Below, in pieces: positions 17,123-25,784 of a stretch of DNA of 64,000 bases. The notes under the pieces were generated by a model. That model was not told where the DNA came from. It made no database searches and saw only the letters and a list, made by a program, of their open reading frames with translations. Source of the DNA: Lachnospiraceae bacterium (lineage in GTDB: Bacteria > Bacillota > Clostridia > Lachnospirales > Lachnospiraceae); NCBI GenBank assembly GCA_009774625.1, contig VSOB01000004.1, positions 1-64,000 of the forward strand. The letters are read 5' to 3'. A program made the position numbers and the translations under genes. Each line of letters opens with the position of its first letter. Position 1 is the first letter of the stretch.

Positions 17123-18493
17123 TCAGAATTTAGACAGATATTTCTCATAATCCTTATAGGTAACCGTGACCCAGCCGCTGGAACCGGCGCCGTCATAGTT
17201 CAGGCCAATTTCCATGCCCAGAGGTGTATAATAGGCAATCATGCTGTCCCGGTCCTGAAGGGACTGTGCCAGCTCCTCGTCCGACAGCGCATCCAGATAC
17301 TCCACAGGCCCGTTCTGTTCGTCATTTCTTTCCCGGAACTCTTCTGCAAATGCCGTATCAATCTGCAGCAGACTGTCATTGTCCAGGATCACACCGTTTT
17401 TGATATCAATATTTATCGGATACAAATCCACATGATATCTGTCATCCACCATTATATATTCATCCAGTACAATGCTGATCATATCCGCATCATTATAAGT
17501 CACATAAGAAGTAATATAAACCGTATAACTCTCTCCATACTCCGCATAGGAAGAATACCGCGGAAAATCCATCGCATAATAAAGCGCTACTGTTTCCAGC
17601 GCCTCATTCAACTGATCTATGTTGGGAATGCTGTCACCTTTCAGTTGAAAATAATTGATCACCACATCGATATCGTTGTCCGGGTCCTCATTGGTATAGG
17701 ACTTGGTGACAAAAGAGTAGTCCACATCCTCATCAATGGCATCACAGGGACCATAGTAATATACATCATCCGGAGACGGTGTATAGTAGTCCTCATCGTC
17801 GTCCTCATCATAGCCGCCATAGACATACTCATCGTCGCTGCCCCGGTTTCTGTTTTCATTAAAATCGTAGGAGTCTTCATAAAAATACGGACTCATGCTT
17901 GCCATTTTCATAAAAAAATAACCATAGAAAAAGCTGCCCACTATCATCAATATGACAATTACAACCGCCGCAACGATCCCCAATGTCAACCAGATATTTT
18001 TTTTCTTTTCCGGCTTTCCATAGGGCTGAAAACCCGCATTCTGCCCCATCGGCTGTCCATAACCGGACCCCGGATACATTCCCGGCTGACCCTGATACCC
18101 GCCCTGGGCATACTGGCCATAGTATGATCCCTGGTACATTCCCTGCTGATACTGGCCTCCCTGATCCTGATACCCGCTCTGAGGATACTGACCGGGCTGA
18201 CCCTGATATGTACCCCCATTCTGTGCATACTGGCCCGGCTGACCCTGATATGTACCCTGTGGGTACTGACCTGACAGACCCTGATATGCCTCCTGCTGAT
18301 ACTGTCCGGGCTGCTGCTGATTTGCAGCAGGAACCCCTGAAGTCTCCGGCTGCTCCGGGAACACCCTGGGAAAATTCTGAGAAGAATAGACTCCCTGTTC
18401 CTGCTGCTTTGCGCACTCCGGACAAACACCGTTCTCCATCAGAGAACCGCACTTCGGACAAAAGCTGTAATTTTCTTCCGTTTGATGATTCAT
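17123..18493 (-). CDS. Zinc-ribbon membrane protein with GQYPQG repeats and an RsiV-like extracellular domain
   Basis: A 456-residue protein of unknown role. Residues 10-28 form a zinc ribbon (Cys 12, 15, 24, 27). Residues 60-150 are a low-complexity region of about nine Gln/Gly/Tyr/Pro repeats around GQYPQG and YQGQPGQY. Residues 167-194 are a single membrane helix behind a Lys-rich stop-transfer signal. Residues 205-250 are very acidic and Tyr-rich, and residues 255-456 are a globular domain resembling the DUF3298/RsiV C-terminal fold (my judgement from pattern only). The predicted layout has the zinc ribbon and repeats in the cytoplasm and the globular domain outside. It stands alone between recA and cinA and breaks the usual cinA-recA adjacency. 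Confidence 0.65.
   Translation of the reverse strand: MNHQTEENYSFCPKCGSLMENGVCPECAKQQEQGVYSSQNFPRVFPEQPETSGVPAANQQQPGQYQQEAYQGLSGQYPQGTYQGQPGQYAQNGGTYQGQPGQYPQSGYQDQGGQYQQGMYQGSYYGQYAQGGYQGQPGMYPGSGYGQPMGQNAGFQPYGKPEKKKNIWLTLGIVAAVVIVILMIVGSFFYGYFFMKMASMSPYFYEDSYDFNENRNRGSDDEYVYGGYDEDDDEDYYTPSPDDVYYYGPCDAIDEDVDYSFVTKSYTNEDPDNDIDVVINYFQLKGDSIPNIDQLNEALETVALYYAMDFPRYSSYAEYGESYTVYITSYVTYNDADMISIVLDEYIMVDDRYHVDLYPINIDIKNGVILDNDSLLQIDTAFAEEFRERNDEQNGPVEYLDALSDEELAQSLQDRDSMIAYYTPLGMEIGLNYDGAGSSGWVTVTYKDYEKYLSKF
18044..18316 (-). repeat. In-gene short tandem repeats encoding GQYPQG-type units
   Basis: This part of the zinc-ribbon gene is built from degenerate 18-30 bp units encoding YQGQPGQY, YQGLSGQY, YQDQGGQY and similar. 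The DNA repeats are similar enough to allow slippage or recombination, so unit number may vary between strains. Confidence 0.75.
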
Positions 18494-18568
18494 ACTCTGC
18501 CTCCCAATGCCTCAAACGGACAACCCCAGCCCATTTGAACCATAATTTTCGCTTTGGCGCCTTCTGAT

Positions 18569-19828
18569 TTACCGGAATGTTACTTCACTGTAATATTCCA
18601 GAATACACTGGCGCATCAGTGTCAGCGCTGCCACCACACTGTTTTCTCTTACTTTGCTGCGGTTTCCGGAAAAATGATAGGATTTTACCTTTGTTTTACC
18701 GCATACATTGCAGGCTATATAGACAAGTCCCACCGGCTTTGCCGAACTGCCGCCGTCCGGTCCGGCGATTCCGGTTATGGCCACCGCCACATCTGCCTTG
18801 GATGCCGCGGCCGCTCCTTTTGCCATTTCTTTGGCCACATTCTCGCTGACCGCTCCATATTTATCAAGAGACGGTTTTTTAACGCCCAACAGCTTATGCT
18901 TTGCTTTGTTGGAATATGTGACCTGCCCTGATTTAAACACCTCTGAAACACCGGGCACACTGGTCAGTCTGGCAGACAAAAGCCCTCCTGTGCAGGATTC
19001 TGCCGTCGTCACTGTCAGATGATTGGCCAGCAAAAGATCCACCACCGCCTGCTCCAGCGTCACCCGCTCGTCCGTCGTATATACACTCATCCCAAACCGG
19101 TTTTTCAGTTCTTTTACCACCGGTTTAATCAGCTTCTTGGCCTCTTTTTCCACAGATGCCTTTGCCGTAATCCGCAGATGCACCTCTCCCACCTTGGCAT
19201 ATGGTGCAATCGTAGGATTTTTCTGCTTTGCGATCAGATCCGCCGCCATGGTCTCCGCCTTGCTTTCGCCGATGCCGCAGAGCTTTACGGTCTGAGAATA
19301 AATCACTCCCGGCTGCGCTTTGGCAAGATAGGGAAATACAGCGCTTTCAAACATAGGAATCAGCTCTCCCGGAGGGCCCGGCAGTAAGATCAGCCGTTTT
19401 CCGCCTTCCTCCATAATGATCCCCGGCGCCGTACCATTCTCATTGGCAAGCACTATGGCGCCTTCCGGTACCATAGCCTGTTTCCAGTTATTTTCTGTGA
19501 TTTCCATTTTCCGCCGGGCAAAAAATTCCTGCAGCCGCTTTTTGGAAGATTCGTCCATATACAGCTTTCTGCCCAGTACCTCTGCCGCAGTTTCCTTCGT
19601 CAGATCGTCCTGGGTCGGCCCCAGCCCACCCGAAAGCAGGATCACATCGGAACGCTCCAGCGCCGTTTTCAGTGTTTCCGTCAAACGTTCTTCATTGTCC
19701 CCCACAACAGTCTGGTAAAAACAGGAAAGCCCCAACATGGCACACTGCTCCGCCAGATAAGCGGCATTGGTATTTACAATATTCCCAAGCAACAGCTCTG
19801 TCCCTACCGATATCAGTTCTACGGTCAT
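18569..19828 (-). CDS. cinA: CinA-family protein (competence/damage-inducible; nicotinamide-nucleotide amidase domain)
   Basis: A 419-residue two-domain protein: an N-terminal MoCF/COG1058 domain (residues 1-170, with SVGTELLLGNIVNTN and SGGLGPTQDD) and a C-terminal CinA/PncC amidase domain (about 255-415, with TTAESCTGGLLSARL and GIAGPDGGS). The domains act in pyridine-nucleotide salvage: ADP-ribose pyrophosphatase and NMN deamidase activities are known for full-length CinA proteins. It follows pgsA by one base. In many Firmicutes cinA is directly followed by recA; here a zinc-ribbon gene intervenes. Confidence 0.93.
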   Translation of the reverse strand: MTVELISVGTELLLGNIVNTNAAYLAEQCAMLGLSCFYQTVVGDNEERLTETLKTALERSDVILLSGGLGPTQDDLTKETAAEVLGRKLYMDESSKKRLQEFFARRKMEITENNWKQAMVPEGAIVLANENGTAPGIIMEEGGKRLILLPGPPGELIPMFESAVFPYLAKAQPGVIYSQTVKLCGIGESKAETMAADLIAKQKNPTIAPYAKVGEVHLRITAKASVEKEAKKLIKPVVKELKNRFGMSVYTTDERVTLEQAVVDLLLANHLTVTTAESCTGGLLSARLTSVPGVSEVFKSGQVTYSNKAKHKLLGVKKPSLDKYGAVSENVAKEMAKGAAAASKADVAVAITGIAGPDGGSSAKPVGLVYIACNVCGKTKVKSYHFSGNRSKVRENSVVAALTLMRQCILEYYSEVTFR

Positions 19829-19829
19829 C

Positions 19830-20369
19830 TTATTTGTCCTCCATAAATACCTGGCGGTTTTTTATCATATAGTCGATTAATGACACAATTGTCAGTATTA
19901 CAGCAGCCCAGGTTACAATCACTGTGAGCAGATGCAGCGCTTCTATCCCGGCAATTAAAAGGCAGATCATAAGCATCTGAAATGTGGTTTTATATTTTCC
20001 CCAATAACTTGCCGCAATGACAATGCCGTTATCCGCAGCAATCTGTCGCAGTCCGCTGATAATAAACTCCCGGCTGATGATCACGATAACGATCCATGCT
20101 GCAAGCCTGCCCAGCGCCGTCAGACAGATCAGTGCCGCACTGACCAGCATCTTATCGGCCAAAGGATCCATCAGTTTCCCGAAATTGGTGACCAGATTAT
20201 ATTTTCTGGCAATCTTGCCGTCCAGCAGATCCGTCAGGCTGGCAGTTATAAAAATGCCGAGTGCAATCCATTTGTACGTACCTTCCGTTGTCTGACACAG
20301 CATAAACACCACAAAAAAAGGAATCAGTACCACACGCAGCATGGTCAGCTTATTCGGCAAATTCATCAT
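19830..20369 (-). CDS. pgsA: CDP-diacylglycerol-glycerol-3-phosphate 3-phosphatidyltransferase
   Basis: Makes phosphatidylglycerol phosphate, the committed step of anionic phospholipid synthesis, in the membrane. The 179-residue protein has the CDP-alcohol phosphotransferase motif DG-x2-AR-x8-G-x3-D-x3-D (DGKIARK through GKLMDPLAD, residues about 48-70) and four to five hydrophobic helices. AGGAGAG lies four bases before the ATG, which overlaps the rimO 3' end by 20 bases. Confidence 0.95.
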   Translation of the reverse strand: MMNLPNKLTMLRVVLIPFFVVFMLCQTTEGTYKWIALGIFITASLTDLLDGKIARKYNLVTNFGKLMDPLADKMLVSAALICLTALGRLAAWIVIVIISREFIISGLRQIAADNGIVIAASYWGKYKTTFQMLMICLLIAGIEALHLLTVIVTWAAVILTIVSLIDYMIKNRQVFMEDK

Positions 20370-21696
20370 CTATCTCTCCTGTCAAATCATAGTCGCGGGA
20401 ACCGGTGACCTTCACTCTGACAAACATCCCGCTTATCAGCTCCCTGTCTGAACGGAAAAACAAAAGTCCGTCCACCTCCGGCGCATCCTTATAGGTTCGT
20501 GCTATATAAACGTCCTCTTCCGGCAGCCTGCCTTCCACAAAAGCCTCCAGAACAGGATGCCTCTCTGCAGTCTCTTCCGCTTTGTCAAATGCCACGGCCT
20601 GCTGCAGTTCCATCAACTCCGCCCGCCGTGCCTCCCTGACCGCTTCCGGTATCTGTCCTTCCATCCCGGCCGCCGGCGTTCCTTCCTCCGGAGAATAGGT
20701 AAAAATCCCCAGACGGTCAAATTCCATCTCATTGACAAACCGGTACAGCTCTTCAAAATCTTCCTGGCTTTCCTGTGGAAATCCGGTAATCAATGTGGTC
20801 CGCAGACAAATATCAGGAATCTCTCTGCGCAGCCTTCCGATGATCTCCCTCAGCTCCTTCTGGGTGGTCCTCCGCCCCATCCTCCCCAGCACAGTGTCGC
20901 TGGCATGCTGAATGGGCAGATCCAGATAATGACAGATTTTCGGTTCCTCTTTGATGGTCTGTATCAGCTCCTTTGTAATCTCCTCCGGATAACAGTACAA
21001 AATCCGAATCCATTCCAGCCCTTCGATCCGGCACAGGGCATGCAGTAGCCCGGGCAGTCTCTTTTCCCCATACAAATCCATACCGTAAAGCGTTGTCTCC
21101 TGTGCCACCACAATCAGCTCTTTCACACCGCCCTCTGCCAGCTCTTCCGCCTCTGAGATCAGCGCCTCCATCGGAACACTCCGATACCGGCCGCGTATCC
21201 TGGGAATAATGCAATATGTGCAGTGCTTGTCGCAGCCTTCTGCGATTTTCAGATAGGCATAATGACCGCCGGTGGTAAGAAAACGTCCGTCCTTATGCGG
21301 TCCCTGAGGCGTGGTAAGCGGCAAAAAGCAATTCCGGCGCTTTCCCTCCAGCACATCCCCGATTACCTGGGGCAGCGTATCTATGGCAGCCGTTCCCACA
21401 ACGGCATCCACCTCTTCTATCTCTTTCTGTATCTCCTCCTGATACCTCTGGGCCAGACAGCCTGCCACTACCAGCACTTTCAGCCGTCCATTCTCTTTCA
21501 GTTTTGCCGTTTCCAGTATGGCCTGAATGCTTTCTTCCTTTGCATCATTGATAAAACAGCATGTATTGACAACAGCAATATCCGCTTCTTCCCGCTCCTG
21601 GGTAAACGCATAACCGCTGCGGCCAAGTGCGGCAAGCATAACCTCTGAATCCACCAGATTTTTATCGCATCCCAGGGACACAAATAATACCTTCAT
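20350..21696 (-). CDS. rimO: Ribosomal protein S12 methylthiotransferase RimO
   Basis: Radical SAM enzyme that adds a methylthio group to an aspartate of ribosomal protein S12. The protein (about 448 residues) shows the methylthiotransferase order: N-terminal UPF0004 domain with cluster cysteines near 11, 47 and 81 in the longer-start numbering, the radical SAM CxxxCxxC motif (AEGCDKHCTYC, near 156-163), and a C-terminal TRAM domain of about 65 residues. LGCDKNLVDSE at the N-terminus marks RimO rather than MiaB. ATG at 21696 is preferred to the GTG one codon earlier. Confidence 0.95.
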   Translation of the reverse strand: MKVLFVSLGCDKNLVDSEVMLAALGRSGYAFTQEREEADIAVVNTCCFINDAKEESIQAILETAKLKENGRLKVLVVAGCLAQRYQEEIQKEIEEVDAVVGTAAIDTLPQVIGDVLEGKRRNCFLPLTTPQGPHKDGRFLTTGGHYAYLKIAEGCDKHCTYCIIPRIRGRYRSVPMEALISEAEELAEGGVKELIVVAQETTLYGMDLYGEKRLPGLLHALCRIEGLEWIRILYCYPEEITKELIQTIKEEPKICHYLDLPIQHASDTVLGRMGRRTTQKELREIIGRLRREIPDICLRTTLITGFPQESQEDFEELYRFVNEMEFDRLGIFTYSPEEGTPAAGMEGQIPEAVREARRAELMELQQAVAFDKAEETAERHPVLEAFVEGRLPEEDVYIARTYKDAPEVDGLLFFRSDRELISGMFVRVKVTGSRDYDLTGEIDDEFAE

Positions 21697-21708
21697 CACT
21701 TCCGTCTT

Positions 21709-21942
21709 TTATTCCTCTTCGTTCAGAATCTTGATTTCAGAATTGTTCAGCTCTTCTATCGCGGTGGAAAGAGGTTTTTTATTGTCGGAATTTACATAGG
21801 CATCCTCTCCGGAAATCAACTGTCTGGCACGCTTGGAAGCCGCCATAACGATAGAATACCTGCTGTTTACCACCGGTGCTTCTCCTTCTTCAACCTCGCT
21901 GTTTACGACCCTCATCAGGTCGGAATAAGATGGATGTAACAT
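21709..21942 (-). CDS. rpoZ: DNA-directed RNA polymerase omega subunit
   Basis: Small RNA polymerase assembly subunit, 77 residues. It has the omega pattern: an N-terminal helix, NSRYSIVMAASKRARQL in the conserved core, and a C-terminal KKPLSTAIEELNNSEI segment. AAAGGAGAA lies upstream. Two bases separate it from gmk, and it is directly upstream of rimO, the usual gmk-rpoZ pairing. Confidence 0.93.
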   Translation of the reverse strand: MLHPSYSDLMRVVNSEVEEGEAPVVNSRYSIVMAASKRARQLISGEDAYVNSDNKKPLSTAIEELNNSEIKILNEEE

Positions 21943-21944
21943 GA

Positions 21945-22577
21945 TTATTCTCCTTTCGCCAGTTCCTGCAACTGGGTCCTGATCGTTTCTATCAATTCTT
22001 TATTTCGGTTCGTGGCGCGGTGCGCCCCCTGGATCAGCATATGCATCTCTTTGACACAGACATCCAGATCGTCATTGATCACCAGATAATCATACTGCCC
22101 GATCCCTTCCGCCTCTGCCTGTGCACGGACAAGCCGTGCCGCTATCACTTCTTCCGTTTCTGTCCCCCTGCCTGACAACCTGCGGCGCAGCTCCCGGATA
22201 CTGGGCGGGGTTACAAACAAAAGCAGGGCGGACGGAAACTGCTCCCTGATCTTCTGTGCACCCTGTATCTCAATTTCCAGAATCACATCCCGGCCGCTTT
22301 GTAACTGCTTTTCCACATACTCTCTGGGGGTGCCATAATAATGGTCGCAGTACCGGGCATATTCAATCAGTCCGTTTCCCCGGATTTTCTCTTCAAAAGC
22401 CTCCTGTGAGACAAAAAAGTACTCTTTGCCGTCCGTCTCTCCCGGTCTGGGCGCTCTCGTTGTCATGGAAACCGACAGGGCATAGGTATCATATGTCCTG
22501 ACAAGCTGTTTCATAAGCGTTCCCTTGCCTGCGCCGGAAAACCCGGATACCACTACCAAAATTCCCTTATGCCTCAT
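21945..22577 (-). CDS. gmk: Guanylate kinase
   Basis: Phosphorylates GMP to GDP. The 210-residue protein has the P-loop GFSGAGKGT at 12-20, the GMP-binding SMTTRAPRPGE, the YGTPREYV segment and EIEIQGAQKI. Overlaps remA by 11 bases. Confidence 0.97.
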   Translation of the reverse strand: MRHKGILVVVSGFSGAGKGTLMKQLVRTYDTYALSVSMTTRAPRPGETDGKEYFFVSQEAFEEKIRGNGLIEYARYCDHYYGTPREYVEKQLQSGRDVILEIEIQGAQKIREQFPSALLLFVTPPSIRELRRRLSGRGTETEEVIAARLVRAQAEAEGIGQYDYLVINDDLDVCVKEMHMLIQGAHRATNRNKELIETIRTQLQELAKGE

Positions 22578-22833
22578 CCTCTTCCACCTTTTCTACCTGT
22601 GCTCTGCCTGCAATCGTCTCCGGCAGAAGCGCCGACAGGACGATCTGTCCGTTTTCCATTACAAGCACCGCCTTGGTCTTTCTGCCCTGTGTGGCATCCA
22701 CCGCGGTGCCGCTCTCTCTGGCCTTCTGCACCAGACGCTTGACCGGAGCGGAATCCGGCGTCACAATTGCTATCATTTTATCCGTATTTACAATATTTCC
22801 AAATCCTACGTGAATTAAGCGATTCAATCCCAT
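22567..22833 (-). CDS. remA: RemA-family regulator (DUF370)
   Basis: An 88-residue homologue of Bacillus subtilis RemA, a DNA-binding activator of extracellular matrix genes; the family also occurs in bacteria with no such matrix operon. HVGFGNIVNTDKMIAIVTPDSAP and GRKTKAVLVMENGQIVLSALLPETI are diagnostic. The 15-residue acidic tail is longer than in many homologues. Between yicC and gmk, the conserved clostridial order. Confidence 0.92.
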   Translation of the reverse strand: MGLNRLIHVGFGNIVNTDKMIAIVTPDSAPVKRLVQKARESGTAVDATQGRKTKAVLVMENGQIVLSALLPETIAGRAQVEKVEEDEA

Positions 22834-22866
22834 TCTCCATCCGGCCGCCTGCGCTTGCAGCCGTCT

Positions 22867-23745
22867 TTATTCAATATTCTGTATCTGCTCACGGACTTTT
22901 TCGATTTCGGTTTTCAGTTCGATGGCACAGCCGGAAATCTCCAGATCCGTGGTCTTGGAAAGTATGGTATTGGCCTCCCGGTTCATTTCCTGTGCAATAA
23001 AATCCAGCTTGCGCCCCACGCTGCCTCCGGCGACCAGCGCTTCCTTTGTCTGTGCAATATGGCTTCTGAGCCTTACCAGCTCTTCGTCCACGCATACTTT
23101 ATCCGCAAAAATCGTCACTTCTGTAAGGAGCCTGGATTCTTCCATACGGGTATCCTCCAACAGCTCCTGAATCTTCTCCCTCAGTTTTTCCCTGTATCTG
23201 GAAATGATCAGCGGAGAACGCTCCGTAATAAAGTCCACATACTCCAGCATCCTGTTCAGTTTACCCAGCAGATCCTCACGGAGATTACTGCCCTCCGCGA
23301 TCCTTGTCTCCACAAATTTCTCTGCCGCGCCGCAGACAGCCTTTTCCAGCCCCTTCCAAAGCTCCTTTTCATCCATTGTCTGCTCTTCCATCGCAAATAC
23401 TTCCGGATATCTGGACAGAGTAGAGACCCGGATATCATTTTCCAGAGAAAACTCTTCCGCCATCTGTGTCAGATACTTCATATAAGCCGCCGCCACATCC
23501 CGGTTGTATCTGACAGATACATTGCCTTCCGTAAAATCTTCATACGTAATGTAAATATCCACCTTGCCCCGCTCGATGTAGCCTTTGAGCAGACTTCTGA
23601 TGGCGGACTCAAAAAAATTCAGTTTCTTGGGCATCTTGAGGTTCACGTCCAGATACCTGTGATTGACTGCTTTCATCTCCACAGTAAACTTGTGTTCCGC
23701 TTCCGCAATTTCGCATCTTCCAAAGCCCGTCATACTCTTTATCAT
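22867..23745 (-). CDS. yicC: YicC-family endoribonuclease
   Basis: A 292-residue protein of the YicC/YloC family, described as endoribonucleases acting on small RNAs and mRNA. It begins with the diagnostic MIKSMTGFGRCE and AVNHRYLDVNLKMP and ends with the DUF1732 region (GRKLDFIAQEMNREANTILSKT). First gene of the yicC-remA-gmk-rpoZ-rimO-pgsA-cinA operon. Confidence 0.93.
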   Translation of the reverse strand: MIKSMTGFGRCEIAEAEHKFTVEMKAVNHRYLDVNLKMPKKLNFFESAIRSLLKGYIERGKVDIYITYEDFTEGNVSVRYNRDVAAAYMKYLTQMAEEFSLENDIRVSTLSRYPEVFAMEEQTMDEKELWKGLEKAVCGAAEKFVETRIAEGSNLREDLLGKLNRMLEYVDFITERSPLIISRYREKLREKIQELLEDTRMEESRLLTEVTIFADKVCVDEELVRLRSHIAQTKEALVAGGSVGRKLDFIAQEMNREANTILSKTTDLEISGCAIELKTEIEKVREQIQNIE

Positions 23746-23803
23746 GTTTGCAGCTTCCCTTTCCGATTCGGGTATTTTGACCGGTAAAGCCTGTCATTTC
23801 TTT

Positions 23804-23832
23804 ATTATAATGCAAGAATCTTTATGCGTCAA
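23804..23832 (-). promoter_or_regulatory. Promoter of the yicC-cinA housekeeping operon
   Basis: Minus-strand TTGACG (23827-23832) and TATAAT (23804-23809) with 17-base spacing, about 60 bases upstream of yicC. The -35 box lies inside the last codons of the upstream MATE gene. Confidence 0.82.
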
Positions 23833-25195
23833 GATAAGCCATTTCCCTGCCTTTGATATATCTGCGCCATGTTATCACAAACAAAACCAGGGCCAGCACT
23901 GTGGAAAGGTAATCCGTTACAGGCTGGGCCAGCGCCAGTGTCTGGGCCGACTGCAGGATTCTGTGAAAGGCAAAGAGAATCGGTATATACAAAAGCCCCT
24001 GCCGGCTTACTGACAAAACAAGCGCAGGAAGCGCCGCCCCTGTGGCCTGAATGGCATTGATCAGCACAAACAGAATTCCCATAACAGGCCCGGACAGAAT
24101 ATAGATCCTGGAAAAGGACATCCCGAAACCAAATGCATCCGCATTGTCCAGAAAGGCTGTTACCAAAGGCCCCGCGCCCAGATAACAGATGATTGTCATA
24201 ACCACACTCATGCCAAAAGCAAGGCAAAGTGAAAACCTCAGCACTTCCATATACCGTTTCCCATTTCCTGCCCCATAGCAGTATCCCAGCAAAGGCTGTA
24301 TCCCGGTTCCCAGACCGATCAGCAGCATCACCACGATCATATTTACCTTCATGGCCACTCCCAGTCCTGCCACTGCCATATCGCCATAGCCTGCCATCAT
24401 ATTATTGACAAGAATATTGGATGTGCTCATCAATATACTGTTCAGCGAAGCGGGAATACCGATGGCAAACACCCCGGCCGCAATACCGCCCCGAACCCGA
24501 TATTCTTTCGGCCGCAGAGACAGTATGCTCTTTTGGGAAAGCAGATGCCGGATATAGAACAGCGCTGAAATCACATTGCTCAGTGTAGTGGCAATGGCCG
24601 CCCCTGCCACATTCCAGTGCAGTCCCAATATCAGAATGGGATCCAGCACAATATTGAGCAGATTTCCAAACACCATACCCTTCATGGCCACTCCCGCATT
24701 GCCTTCCGCCCGGATAATATTGCTGAAACTGTTACTTAAAATCAGAAAGGGTATGCCGGCAGATACGATGCTCAGATACTGAGAAGCATAGCCGGCAGTA
24801 TCCTCACTGGCCCCGATCATCCGGCAGATCGGCCGGACAAATATCCAGATCAGTATCATGGATAAGATACCGATGACCAACCCTGTCCAGAAACAAAAAG
24901 ATGAGGTCTGTCTGGCTTTTTCTTCATTCCCCTCTCCCAGCATTCTGGAAATCAGAGAAGTGCCGCCGATACCGAACAGCATACCCACCGCCATAAAAAA
25001 CAAAAAAGCCGGAGTCGCAACCGAAACGGCTGCCACCATATAGGCATCCTTTGTTTTCCCGATAAAAAAGGTATCCGCCAGATTATAAAGCAGCACCATA
25101 ATCATGCTGACAATGGACGGTATGATATTGCGCAGCACCGCCTGTGGAACCGGTGCATCCCGAAACACTTCTGTGGTATTGTTTTTCATCTTCAC
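23822..25195 (-). CDS. MATE-family multidrug efflux transporter
   Basis: Predicted Na+- or H+-coupled drug exporter. The 457-residue protein has about 12 membrane segments in two similar halves, with the MATE N-terminal pattern (IVSMIMVLLYNLADTFFIGK) repeated as SLNSILMSTSNILVNNMMAG in the second half. It overlaps the marR stop by four bases, forming a two-gene operon with its likely repressor. The substrate cannot be read from sequence. Confidence 0.92.
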   Translation of the reverse strand: MKMKNNTTEVFRDAPVPQAVLRNIIPSIVSMIMVLLYNLADTFFIGKTKDAYMVAAVSVATPAFLFFMAVGMLFGIGGTSLISRMLGEGNEEKARQTSSFCFWTGLVIGILSMILIWIFVRPICRMIGASEDTAGYASQYLSIVSAGIPFLILSNSFSNIIRAEGNAGVAMKGMVFGNLLNIVLDPILILGLHWNVAGAAIATTLSNVISALFYIRHLLSQKSILSLRPKEYRVRGGIAAGVFAIGIPASLNSILMSTSNILVNNMMAGYGDMAVAGLGVAMKVNMIVVMLLIGLGTGIQPLLGYCYGAGNGKRYMEVLRFSLCLAFGMSVVMTIICYLGAGPLVTAFLDNADAFGFGMSFSRIYILSGPVMGILFVLINAIQATGAALPALVLSVSRQGLLYIPILFAFHRILQSAQTLALAQPVTDYLSTVLALVLFVITWRRYIKGREMAYLDA

Positions 25196-25662
25196 AAACT
25201 CTCCTTTCTTTTTTCCAGACGGGCTTCTCCGTACTTCAGATTCCGATAGAGCCGCTCCAGGAGACGCAGCAGTGTCTGCTGCTCCTCTTCTGTCATCCCC
25301 AGCAGCATAACCCGTTCTGCTTCGGATTTACATCTGTCTATTTCCTGCATCAGCCCTTCTCCTGTCTGCGTCAGAACAATCTGCCTCAGACGGCTGCCCT
25401 GCTGTTTTTCCTCCCGGCTGATCAGTTGCTTTTTTTCCAATACTTTCACGACATGCAATACGCTGGTATGTTTCACATCAAAAAATGCGGCAATGCCTGT
25501 TACCGTACGCTCCCCCGCCGGTCTGTCATGAAGATATTCCAGTACCTCCATCTGGGTACCCGTCAGGCCATACAGCTTCAAATCATGATTCTTTCCCCGT
25601 TCCAGCAGATTGCTGATTTTTTTCAGATGCAATCCTACATTATGTTCATGCAATGAGTACAC
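25192..25662 (-). CDS. MarR-family transcriptional regulator
   Basis: A 156-residue winged-helix protein: N-terminal dimer helix, recognition helix near residues 60-85 (KHTSVLHVVKVLEKKQLI) followed by the wing (SREEKQQGSRLRQIVLT), and a C-terminal dimerisation helix pair. It lies upstream of and overlaps the MATE gene, the common layout in which a MarR protein represses its own operon until a toxic ligand binds. The perfect palindrome at 25672-25683 in its leader is the likely operator. Confidence 0.9.
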   Translation of the reverse strand: MYSLHEHNVGLHLKKISNLLERGKNHDLKLYGLTGTQMEVLEYLHDRPAGERTVTGIAAFFDVKHTSVLHVVKVLEKKQLISREEKQQGSRLRQIVLTQTGEGLMQEIDRCKSEAERVMLLGMTEEEQQTLLRLLERLYRNLKYGEARLEKRKESL

Positions 25663-25671
25663 CTCCTTTTA

Positions 25672-25683
25672 GTAGCATGCTAC
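25672..25683. promoter_or_regulatory. Palindromic operator of the marR-MATE operon
   Basis: GTAGCATGCTAC is a perfect 12-bp palindrome directly abutting the -10 box of the marR promoter, so it covers the transcription start. MarR proteins generally bind short palindromes in this position. Confidence 0.65.
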
Positions 25684-25712
25684 ATAATAACTTATACTCG
25701 GCAAAAATGCAA
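25684..25712 (-). promoter_or_regulatory. Promoter of marR-MATE
   Basis: Minus-strand TTGCAT (25707-25712), 17-base spacer, TATTAT (25684-25689). AAAAGGAGGT follows at the start codon. Confidence 0.7.
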
Positions 25713-25730
25713 CCATTCTTTTCAGGATAT

Positions 25731-25759
25731 TTGCATATTTCTGCAAAATGATGTACGAT
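25731..25759 (+). promoter_or_regulatory. Promoter of the SGNH lipoprotein-like hydrolase gene
   Basis: TTGCAT (25731-25736), 17-base spacer, TACGAT (25754-25759), 26 bases before the start. It is divergent from the marR promoter. Confidence 0.55.
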
Positions 25760-25784
25760 ACTAACAGTAAAAGGAGGTGTGATC

